This document shows positions 34,591 to 44,186 of a stretch of 64,000 nt of DNA, piece after piece (position 1 is the stretch's first letter; the number at the start of each line of letters is the position of its first letter). The position numbers were made by a program, and so were the translations under genes. The notes under the pieces were generated by a model, which was not told the origin of the DNA, did not search any database, and was given only the letters and a program-made list of their open reading frames with translations. This stretch comes from Haematobia irritans (lineage: Eukaryota; Arthropoda; Insecta; Diptera; Muscidae), in assembly GCF_050003625.1 (NCBI RefSeq), contig NC_134398.1:28923211-28987210 (forward strand), in the 5' to 3' direction.

Positions 34591-35657
34591 ACATGTTGGC
34601 TGATAAGTCCCCGGTCTGACACATAGATGGCGTCGCTAGTATTAAATGCATATTATTTTTATGTAGTACCAACCTTCAAATGATTCGTGTCAAAATTTGA
34701 CGTCTGTAAGTCAATTAGGAGGACGGTGAACGCAGTGGACGCCCGAAAGAGGTGTTTACCGACGGAAACATCAAGAAAATACACAAAATGATTTTGAATG
34801 ACCGTAAAATGAAGTTGTTCGAGATAGCAGAGGCCTTAAATATATCAAAGGAATGTGTTGGTCATATCATTCATCAATATTTGGATATGCGGAAGCTCTG
34901 TGCAAAATGGGTGCACGCGAGCTCACATTTGACCAAAAACAACAACGTGTTGATGATTCTGAGCGGTGTTTGCAGCTGTTAACTCGTAATACACCCGAGT
35001 TTTTCCGTCGATATGTGACAATGGATGAAACATGGCTCCATCACTACACTCCTGAGTCCAATCGACAGTCGGCTGAGTGGACAGCGACCGGTGAACCGTC
35101 TCCGAAGCGTGGAAAGATTCAAAAGTCCGCTGGCAAAGTAATGACCTCTGGTTTTTGGGATGCGCATGGAATAATTTTTATCGATTATCTTGAGAAGGGA
35201 AAAACCATCAACAGTGACTATTATATGACGTTATTGGAGCGTTTGAAGGTCGAAATCGCGGCCCCATATGAAGAAGAAAAAAGTGTTGTTCCACCAAGAC
35301 AACGCACCGTGCCACAAGTCATTGAGAACGATGACAAAAATTCATGAATTGGGCTTCGAATTGCTTCCCCACCCACCGTATTCTCCTGATCTGGCCCCAT
35401 CAACTTTTTCTTGTTCTCAGACCTCAAAAGGATGCTCGCAGGGTAAAAATTTGGCTGCAATGAAGAGGTGATCGCCGAACTGAGGCCTATTTTGAGGCAA
35501 AACCGAAGGAATACTACCAAAATGGTATAAAAAAATTGGAAGGTCGTTATAATCGTTGTATCGCTCTTGAAGGGAACTATGTTGAATAATAAAAACGAAT
35601 TTTGACAAAAAAAATGCGTTTTTCTTTGTTAGACCGGGGACTTATCAGCCAACCTGT
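34591..35657 (+). mobile_element. mariner element, irritans (Himar-like) subfamily, decayed
   Basis: Ends ACATGTTGGCTGATAAGTCC and GGACTTATCAGCCAACCTGT are ~27-bp inverted repeats of the irritans/Himar1 type; TA flanks both sides (34589-34590, 35658-35659), and removal restores GGAGCTATATCTAAATC of the host element. Length 1,067 bp versus about 1.3 kb for intact relatives; the missing part is the start of the transposase. Confidence 0.93.
34700..35590 (+). pseudogene. mariner transposase pseudogene
   Basis: The protein begins mid-way through the DNA-binding domain (EDGERSGRPKEV, then NIKKIHKMILNDRKMK) because about 60 N-terminal codons are deleted. It continues through the WVPREL-type linker (altered here) to the three catalytic aspartates: TMDETW (~35020), HQDNAPCH (~35288) and YSPDL (~35380), i.e. 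the DD34D set. Frameshifts near 34911, 35258 and 35403 separate these into different frames, and a stop ends the third. Identity to the Himar1-type protein looks very high outside the breaks, so the insertion is fairly young, but it cannot make transposase. Confidence 0.92.
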
Positions 35658-36568
35658 TATATCTAAATCTAAACCGATTTCAATAAAATTTTGCACACAT
35701 GACTACACTACTAATTGTACTCTTTGTGCAAAATTTCAACCAAATTGGGCTAACACTCTGGCTTCTGGAGCCATATAAATCCATATCGGGCGAAAGATAT
35801 ATATGAGAGCTATATCTCAATCTGAACCGATTTCAATCAAATTTGGCACACCTGACTATAGTACTTATTGTTCTCCTGGTGCAAAATTTCAAGGAAAATT
35901 AGGGCTATATAAGTCCATATCGGATATATATGGGAGCTATATCTAAATCTGAACCGATTTCAATCAAATTTTGAACTCTTGACTATACGACCAAGTGTTA
36001 TGTTTGTGCAAAATTTCAATTTCAGGGTAAAACTCTGTCTTCTGGGTCCATATAAGTGCATATCGGGCGAAAGATATATATGGGAGCTATATCTAAATCT
36101 GAACCGATTTCTTCCAAAATCAATAGAGTTCTATTCTGACCAAAAACAGGAACTTGTGCCAAATTTGAAGGCGATTGACTTAAACTGCGTCCTAGACTTT
36201 GATCACAAAAATGTGTCCATAGACAGACGGATGGACGGACAGACGGGCGAAAGATATATATGGGAGCTATATCTAAATTTGAACCGATTTCTTCCAAAAT
36301 CAATAGAGTTCTATTCTGACCCAAAACAGGAACTTGTGTCAAATTTGAAGGCGATTGAACTTAAACTGCGACCTAGACTTTGATCACAAAAATGTGTTCA
36401 CAGACAGACGGATGGACGGACAGACGGACATGGCTAGATCGACTCAGGGACCCACCCTGAGCATTATTGCCAAAGACACAATGCGTCTATCTCGTCTCCT
36501 ACTGGGTGTTACAAACATATGCACTAACTTATAATACCCTGTTCCACAGTGTGGCGCTAGGTATACAA

Positions 36569-36939
36569 ATTCGTAAAGATCTAACAACTGGTATACACAA
36601 TTTGGTCAAGACAATTTTATCTGACTAATGACAGTTTTCCGATGCCAAGGTTAATAATGGGGAACAACTTACCAATACACAAATCTAATGTAGACTTTAA
36701 TTGAAAACTGAAACGATAAGCTAGAAAATGGAAATCAGTTTCAAATGCTAAGTGATTTAAACCAGAAACCCATAAACATTATAAACTATTGGCGTGTAGT
36801 TGTAAAACTACATAAATTATTTATGCATTATAATAAATTTACTTGTAATAGAAATTAAAAAAAATATATATATCGGCTCATATATTGTGGTCTGAAACTA
36901 ACAGTTGAGTTTTGTTTTTTTTCTTCTTTTAATTACAGC
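36569..36939 (+). other. Upstream flank of the Reeler-domain gene
   Basis: Non-repetitive AT-rich 370 bases ending in a polypyrimidine tract and AG (TTTTTTCTTCTTTTAATTACAG, ending 36939; a 22-base tract, key residues T/C-rich then ACAG), a good splice acceptor. The leader is thus probably spliced, with the promoter further left. Confidence 0.45.
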
Positions 36940-36949
36940 TAATTTGAAA

Positions 36950-37497
36950 ATGTTTCGTTTTCTTGTTATTGCTTGCTGCTTGGCTGCTCCAGTCTTTGGC
37001 TATTCAAGTGGTGCGCCCAAAGAAATTTGCTCTAATGGTCTGACACCAGAGCATTCCCTTCCTGGACAAACATCACCTGTACCATATTTCTTTTCGGGTG
37101 ATAGTAGTGTAAAAGCTGGCGAAAAGATTACCATTAAAATGGGTGGTGATGATTTCTTGGGTTTCGCCATACAAGTCCATGATACCAAAAACAAACCAAT
37201 TGGTTCTTTCAAAATTGTTGAATCGAATAAGTCGCAAGCTTTAACTTGTTCCGGTTCTGATGTAAGTTTTGTTCTTTGCTATATTTCCTAGGTTGTTTGA
37301 CTAATGGGATTTTATTTTTCGTTTAGGATACCTTAACCCATGTTAAAATCGATAAGAGCCGCATTCCCAATAGTGTTCAATTCCAATGGGTGGCTCCTGC
37401 CGACTATAAGGGTAAAGCCAAGTTTGTTGGCACTGTTGCCAAAGATGGTGCTACTTATTGGATTAGTAAAGTTATTAAGGAAATTGAAGTCCAGTAA
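36950..37497 (+). CDS. l(2)34Fc: Secreted Reeler-domain defense-type protein (l(2)34Fc-like)
   Basis: Two coding exons, 36950-37261 and 37327-37497 (65-bp GT-AG intron, phase 0), give 160 residues, the usual size for single-domain insect Reeler proteins. Residues 1-17 (MFRFLVIACCLAAPVFG) are a signal peptide. The mature protein opens YSSGAPKEIC, matching the family SGAP..C start, then has the Reeler beta-sandwich with GFAIQVHD, PIGSF, LTCSGSD, DTLTHV, VQFQWVAP and KFVGTVAKDGATYW. Members such as Hdd11 and l(2)34Fc are secreted hemolymph or defense proteins induced by bacterial challenge in some insects; the molecular activity is not established. I chose the inner ATG at 36950 because an upstream in-frame ATG (36905) lies in the polypyrimidine tract of a leader splice acceptor (AG at 36938-36939). 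Orthology to l(2)34Fc rather than another Reeler paralogue is likely but not certain. Confidence 0.93.
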
Positions 37498-37610
37498 ATA
37501 TTAAATTTTTTAGTTTTAAACAATTTTGTATTCCATTTTTTCTCTCGTTTATACAAATTATTAACATTTTCTTATTCATCTTGTATTTTTTGTTTGTGAT
37601 ATTTTTCAAA

Positions 37611-37620
37611 AATAAATAAA
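37611..37620 (+). terminator. Polyadenylation signals of the Reeler gene
   Basis: Overlapping AATAAA hexamers (AATAAATAAA) about 115 bases after the stop codon. Confidence 0.6.
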
Positions 37621-37910
37621 ACAACAACGTTGAAATTGAATTTCAAATCCCTAAACTGAGTATTTATAATTCATTAAATACACAAAAAAAATAATGACCT
37701 AGTATGGAAGATTATGGAACCTAAAATTTCGAACATCCAATATTAAGAACAAATTAAATTAAATTAAAATAAAAGAAAAATTAAAACAACGTACAAAAAT
37801 CTTTGCTTTAATAAGAGTTATTTTTTTAAGTATAACAAAACATTTTTAATTTAAAAATAATAAAAATAAAATAATTTTTTAATTATCTGAGATATTTAAT
37901 TTTAAACAGA
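37621..37910. other. AT-rich spacer
   Basis: About 290 bases of A/T-rich DNA between the Reeler 3' end and the next repeat element; nothing recognised. Confidence 0.4.
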
Positions 37911-39428
37911 AAACAAGTATAAACGGCCGTAAGTTCGGCCAGACCGAATCTTATGTACCCTCCACCATGGATTGCATTGAAACTTGTACTAAAGACTGCC
38001 ATCCACAATCGAATTACTTGGGTTGCGGTAACACTTGCCGATGGCAAGGTTTCTTAAAACTTCTTAACACCGTCTACTCAATTGTAAGTTAGTCCATACG
38101 TAATCAATTGTAAGTGTTCTATCGAAATAAAATGTTGACAAAATTTTCTATAGTAATAAAATTTTGACAAAATTTTCTATAGAAATAAAATTTTGCTAGA
38201 TTACTTTTGGGGATCGGCTATATATAACTATAGACGGCTATGGACCATTTTTGGCATGGTTGTTAGCGGCCATATACTGCACAATGTACAAATTTCACCA
38301 CGTACCAAATCTTAACCGGATCCGATGAATTTTGGTCCTCTAAGAGCTGCGGAGGTCAAATCTGGGGGTTGGTTTAAATGGGGGTTATATAATTAAGAGC
38401 GGCATGGACCAATTTTTGCATGGTTGTTAGAGACCATATACTAACACCACGTACCAAATTTCAACCGGATTGGGTGAATTTTGCTCTTCCAAGGGGCTCC
38501 GGAGGTCAAATCTGGGGATCATTTTATATGGGGGCTATATATAATTATGGACCGATTTCGACCAATTTTTGCATAGTGGTTAGAGACCATATACTAACAC
38601 CATGTACCAAATTTCAGCCGGATCATGTGAAATTTTCTTCTCTTAGAGGCTCTGCAAGCCAAATCTGGGAATCGGTTTATATGGGGGCTATATATAATTA
38701 TGGACCGATATGGACCAATTTTTGCATGGTTGTTGGAGACCATATACTAACACCATGTATCAAATTTCAGTCGGATCGGATGAAATTTGCTTCTCTTAGA
38801 GGCCTCGCAAGTCAAATCGGGGGATCGGTTTATATGGGGGCTACATATAATTAAGGACCGATATGGACCAACTTTTGCATGGTTGTTGGAGACCATATAC
38901 TAACACCATGTATCAAATTTCAGTCGGATCGGATGAAATTTGCTTCTCTTAGAGGCCTCGCAAGCCAAATCGGGGGATCGGTTTATATGGGGCCTATATA
39001 TAAAATTATGGACCGATGTGGACTAATTTTTGCATGGTTCTTAGATACCATATACTAATACCATGCACCAAATTTCAGCCGGATCGGATGAAATTTGCTT
39101 CTCTTAGAGGCCTCGCAAGCCAAATTTGGGGGTCCGTTTGTATGGGGGCTATACGTAAAAGTGGACCGATATGGCCCATTTGCAATACCATCCGACCTAC
39201 ATCAATAACAATTACTTGTGCCAAGTTTCAAGTCGATAGCTTGTTTCGTTCGGAAGTTAGCGTGATTTCAACAGACGGACGGACGGACGGACATGCTCAG
39301 ATCGACTCAGAATTTCACCACGACCCAGAATATATATACTTTATGGGGTCTTAGAGCAATATTTCGATGTGTTACAAACATAATGACAAAGTTAATATAC
39401 CCCCCATCCTATGGTGGAGGGTATAAAA
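37911..39428 (+). mobile_element. mini-me/DINE-like element, subfamily B, full length
   Basis: AAACAAGTATAAACGGCCGT start, hairpin TTCGGCC-AGA-CCGAA, TACCCTCCACCATGG; five or six ~153-bp modules (TATGGGGGCTATATATAATT.., GGATCGGATGAAATTTGC..) between 38380 and 39160; TTCAACAGACGGACGGACGG; end CCTATGGTGGAGGGTATAAA, complementary to the start. About three 29-bp units are inserted near 38118-38195, showing exchange between the two repeat types. Frames of 144 and 112 codons arise because 153 is divisible by three. Confidence 0.8.
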
Positions 39429-40103
39429 AGTAAACTACATTAAAATGAACTATCTCGTGCGAAAATTGAACAAAATGGTATTCCAAATTTTGAGATTCAT
39501 TCAATTAACGAAAATTTTCTGACATTTTTGGATTTTTAATTACCATTCTCGAAAAGAAAAACTGAACTAAAAATAAAGAAAAAATCTTAGGCGCCAGATC
39601 ATTCACAATTTAATCACGCTGTAGTTCATTCTTACAATTTTTGAGAAGTGTACCAAAAAATTCTTCTGTTTTAGTTAGAATTGAACTAATTTGTATGTCA
39701 TTGAAATTTGACTGCCATTTATTTCATAAAATTTTTGAAGCATACTTGGAATAAAGAAATAAAGAAAAATCCGCTCGAAACATGGGAAAGTAGTCAATGT
39801 TTACTAAAATATTCCCATGAGTGTACGTTGTTACGAATTTTGTTCTTTATTTAAAAGAAAAACAGTTCATTCTTAAACTCAAAGAAATTTGTTACTAGAT
39901 ACAGCAGAATAATCTTTTCGATGGTTTTATTGATCAGGTTCCTTAATCTACTTTGTCCATAAAGCTCGAATAATAATTAATTGTAAATTGAATAAAATTG
40001 TGATAAAATTTTCTATAAATATAAAATTTTGATAAAATTATCTATAGAAATAAAATTTTGACAAAATTTTCAATATAAATATAATTTTCGACAGAAACAA
40101 ATT
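39429..40103. other. Intergenic DNA between two mini-me-like elements
   Basis: About 675 bases without a gene; the last ~100 (39990-40090) are four diverged 29-bp units. Confidence 0.4.
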
Positions 40104-41545
40104 AAAACAAGTATATACAGCAGTAAGTTCGGCCGGGCCGAATCTTAAACACCCACCATCATGAATCAAATCTTAGGGTTTCCTTTGAAATTTCAGAGGG
40201 TTTGAGGACAGATCAAGCAGAGCAGTTCAACCAGTACACTTCCCGAAGATAAATTTAGAGATTTTACCTATGAAGACTATATCAGATTCTGGATTTATAA
40301 GAACCATTTTTGTTTGAGTTTTAGAGGTATCATTAACATCTCTTGTAAGTGTGCAAGAAAATTATAAAATAACGTCTTGATTTGAAATCTTAAATCTGTA
40401 GATTTTCACCCGAGAAATAAAATCTGGAAGTTTTACATTGAGTTTCAAACAATTTTCATGATCAGTGCGCCTTCTATAATCTCAAGAAGTGAAATAGGTC
40501 TATATCGAGGCATTACCAAATGGAGCAATACACGTTTTTGTGAGCCTTAAATACCAGAATATTTACAATTTCAGGTAAATCGGATAAAAACTACGGCTTC
40601 TAGAAACCTAAGGAGTTAAATCGGGAAATCGCTCTTATGGGGGCTATACTAAAATACGGACCGATACTCACCGTTTTCGGCACACCTCTTTATGGTCCTA
40701 AAATACCAATAGATTTCCAATTTCAGGCAAATTGGATAAAAAGTACGGTTTCTATAAGCCCAAGAAGTAGAATCGGGAGATCGGTCTATATGGGGGCTAT
40801 ACCAAAACATAGACCGATACTCACCATTTTTGGCACACCTCTTTATGGTCCTAAAATACCTCTAGATTTCCAATTTCAGGCAAATTGGATAAAAACTACG
40901 GTTTCTATAAGCCCAAGAAGTAAAATCGGGAGATCGGTATATATGGGGGCTATACCAAAACATGGACCGATACTCACCATTTTTGACACACCTCTTTATG
41001 GTCCTAAAATACCTATAGATTTCCAATTTCTGGCAAATTGGATAAAAACTACGGTTTCTATAAGCCCAAGAAGTAGAATCGGGAGATCGGTCTATATGGG
41101 GGCTATACCAAAACATAGACCGATACTCACCATTTTTGGCACACCTCTTTATGGTCATAAAATACCTCTAGATTTAAAATTTCAGGCAAATTGGATAAAA
41201 ACTACGATTTCTATAATCCCAAGACCCCAAATCGGGAGGTCGGTTTATATGGGGACTATATCAAAACCTTGACCGATGTAGCCCATCTTCGAACTTGACC
41301 TGCCTGCAGACAAAAGACGAGTTTGTGCAAAATTTCAGCACGATTGCTTCATTATTGAAGACTGTAGCGTGATTACAACAGACAGACAGACGGACAGACG
41401 GACATGGTTATATCGTCTTAGAATTTCTCCCTGATCAAGAATATATATACTTTATATAGTCGGAAATCGATATTTCGATGTGTTACAAACGGAATGACAA
41501 ACTTATTATACCCCCGTCACCATTCTATGGTGGTGGGTATAAAAA
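40104..41545 (+). mobile_element. mini-me/DINE-like element, subfamily C
   Basis: Start AAACAAGTATATACAGCAGT, hairpin TTCGGCC-GGG-CCGAA, ACACCCACCATCATG; four modules of exactly 153 bp from 40637 (TATGGGGGCTATAC..GGCACACCTCTTTATGG); ACAGACAGACGGACAGACGG; end CTATGGTGGTGGGTATAAAA. Ends are complementary as in A and B. The modules are open on both strands (211 codons +, 98 codons -), giving a 51-residue repeat (MGAIPKHRPILTIFGTPLYG...), which I regard as a by-product of the 153-bp period. Confidence 0.78.
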
Positions 41546-41559
41546 ATTGTATAGATATA

Positions 41560-42655
41560 AAATTTTGATAAAATTATCTATAGAAATAAAATTTTGACAA
41601 AATTTTCAATATAAATATAATTTTCGACAGAAACAAATTAGAAAAAATTTTATAGAGATAAAATTTTGAGAAAAGTTTCTTTAGAAATAAAATTTAAAAA
41701 AAAATCTACAGAAATAAATTTTGAAAAAAGTCTATAGAAATAAAATTTTGAAATAAAAATTGAAAAATTTTTCTATAGAAATAAAACTTTTAGAAAAATT
41801 TCTATAGAAACAAATTAAAAAAAAAATGAATAGAAATATAATTTTGAGAAAATTTTCTATAAAAATAAAATTTTGAAAAAAAAAATCTATAGAAATAAAA
41901 TTTTGAAAAAATGTTCTATACGAATAAAATTTTGAGATAATTTGCTATAGAAATGAAATTTGAAGAACATTTTCTATAGAAATAAAATTTTGAGAAAATT
42001 TTCTATATATATAAAATTTTGAGAAAATTTTCTGTAGAAATAAAATTTTGATAAAATTCTCTATAGAAATAAAAATTTTGAGAAAATTTTCTGTAGAAAA
42101 AAATTGTGAGAAAAATTTTCTATAAAAATAAAATTGTGAGAAAATTTTTTATAGAAATAAAATTTTGAGAAAATTTTCCATATATATAAATAAAATATTG
42201 AGAAAATTTTCTGTAGAAATAAAATTTTGATATAATTCTCTATAGAAATAAAAATTTTGAGAAAATTTTGTGTAGAAATAAAATTTTAAGACAATATTCT
42301 ATAGAAATAAAATTGGTAGATATTTTTTTCTATAGGAATAAAATTTATAGAAAATAATTTATATTTCAATATGTTCAAAAAATTTAATTTTCGTGTTCTT
42401 TCATACCAAAGTCCACTGTGAGTAAGTTCTCTCTTTTTGTAGAAGTAGACATGTGCACTTGTTGGTGCAAACTAAAATCGTTAATACATATAAAATTCGA
42501 CACAATTACAATAATAGAAGGGATCATTGATTCATTAAAAAAATATATATTTTTCATACTAACCACTAAATTTTTAAAAAATTTTTAATTTTGTAGATTG
42601 TGGTAAAATTTTCTTTAAATGTTGGTAGATTTTTTTTGGTACGAGTGGCAACCGT
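41560..42655 (-). repeat. 29-bp satellite array with CACGGTTGCCAC terminus
   Basis: About 27 strongly diverged minus-orientation copies at 41560-42365 (many GAGAAAA instead of GACAAAA), then ~220 bp, then the terminus GTTGGTAGATTTTTTTTGGT, ACGAGTGGCAACCGTG ending 42655. This end is the inverted counterpart of the one at 16849, with the same relation between terminus and array orientation. Confidence 0.8.
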
Positions 42656-42840
42656 GCTGCCAACTACTAAGAATTCCCAACACGCCGAAATCATTCGTAT
42701 ACGATGTCTAAATCTCATCACTATTGAGAGTTGTACTATGCCAAGTTACTAAATTAAATAGTCGTTAGAGTGTCTTTACTAGGCATCTATATTGTGTTAC
42801 GATAGCGCCTTTTTTATCTATTTTGTTTGTGTCAAACAAA
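42656..42840. other. Short intergenic stretch
   Basis: Unique, balanced composition, no gene seen. Confidence 0.3.
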
Positions 42841-42842
42841 CA

Positions 42843-43355
42843 TAGTGGCAGCCCTTTTGGTTCACTAAGACTATATAGTCCCCCAGCAAAACATATTTCA
42901 GCAGTAAAATTTAGTTGCGCTTTTTGGTATACAATAATATTGTTATTGAAATGAACAATTATATCAGCGCTATGTTGAAGCTGCTATAAATCGGGACATC
43001 GCTCACAAAAATCAGCGCTAATTCGGTTGTTTTGTAAGCAGTTGGTACTGCCTCTCTCCCTTACAATCCTGCTGAAATAGTGCTCCATTTTTGCTGGGCC
43101 ATTATGCTAACACAAGTGGTGAACTTCTCTCTTATCAATAGATGCTGCCTGATTCTATGTTTAGCTCAAGGAGAAGGGATCACCTTTTTTATAACCGAGC
43201 GTGAACGGCGTTTCACATTAAGGTAAAAAGTTTTGCAACGCTCAGAAATGTAATCAGCATTATTGAGAGAGGATAATCCACGCCTGAAAAACTTTTTGCT
43301 GTTTGGTTCAAATTAAGATTGACATACCAATAATTGCACCACGGTGGCTCCCAAC
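42843..43355 (-). mobile_element. tRNA-derived SINE, copy 3, diverged and interrupted
   Basis: On the minus strand starts at GAGCCACCGTGGTGCAATTA (43352) and continues through the body (AACGCCGTTCACG.., GATCCCTTCTCC..) to CAAAAGGGCTGCCACTATG. A 217-bp MITE splits it at 42882-43098. B-box region is damaged. Confidence 0.75.
42882..43098. mobile_element. 217-bp MITE inside the SINE
   Basis: Perfect 10-bp ends CCCAGCAAAA / TTTTGCTGGG, with ATTTCAGCAG / CTGCTGAAAT just inside. Extra C residues at both sides make the target duplication unclear (CC or TCC). Non-coding. Confidence 0.7.
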
Positions 43356-43359
43356 TAAA

Positions 43360-44186
43360 CTAAAACATGTTTTAGTGTAATCGAACTTAAATGTCATTTC
43401 AACAAACAGAAACTGCTTCCCTTTTTCTAGTAGATTTTACTGCTGTGTCTACAAACAAATTGGACTAAGAAGTATTTTTTTGTTTATATTGGATATTTGA
43501 TATTATGTTTTGAACATATGTCCTAAGCGGTATCCATTTATTCGGAATATGTCGATGGAAATGAGCTTTAACCTCATTTTAGTCAAATATTTGTTTGTAT
43601 TAAAGGGAGTAAACTCCCTATATGCCATATACCACTGTATCAAAAGACTTTATATTTATTATTAAAAAATATTTATTTAAATTTTTTCTTTCAAAATATT
43701 TATTTAATAATCCAACATAAAAAAATAATAAAAAAACAAATAATTCATATTTCATAAGGAATACGACTTATAAAATTTTTTTCCACAGACACTTTATGGA
43801 ATAGAACACAAAAGACTTCATATTTATTATTTAATAACATTTATTTATTAATAATTAAACATAAAAAAATATTTTTTCTAAGAAATAGAACTTTTCAACA
43901 TAGTTTTCAATGAACACTTTGTAGAGTTGAACACAAATTATGCCCTTTTGTTGTAACAATACGAAATATCCATATTTTTTATGGATGGTTATTTTTTTCA
44001 ATGAATGGTTGGTAACATCAAGTGTAGAAACCAAATAAGATAATCTTTAAAATATAATTTTAAATTACGGGTTAGTTTCTTTTTATCAAAAAAAAAAAAA
44101 CATATTACTAATGAAAACTAAAGTTGAGACTACAAAAACAAACTAAAGATAGGGTTTTTTCTTTATCACATCACGTTTTACCTGAT
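43360..44186 (-). other. 3' flank of the MSS51-like gene
   Basis: About 830 bases. A ~165-bp A/T-rich segment is duplicated in tandem (AAAAGACTTTATATTTATTA.. near 43638 and AAAAGACTTCATATTTATTA near 43810). TTTATT (AATAAA on the minus strand) occurs repeatedly, so polyadenylation could happen at several points. No other gene. Confidence 0.4.

Larger units (their letters stand above)
34002..36568 (+). mobile_element. mini-me/DINE-like element, subfamily A, copy 3, with mariner inside
   Basis: Starts near AACAACCAAGGAAAGCC with GTCGGGCGGGACCGAC hairpin; ends GTGTGGCGCTAGGTATAC. Subtracting the mariner (34591-35657) leaves ~1.5 kb. A ~180-bp segment (GGGCGAAAGATATATATGGG.. to the GACGGACG microsatellite) is duplicated in tandem at 36065-36244 and 36245-36424, so the microsatellite is present twice. 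Confidence 0.8.

Noticed and set aside
36905..36949. Upstream in-frame ATG for the Reeler gene
   Set aside because: It lies in a polypyrimidine tract before a splice acceptor, and the signal peptide is complete from 36950.
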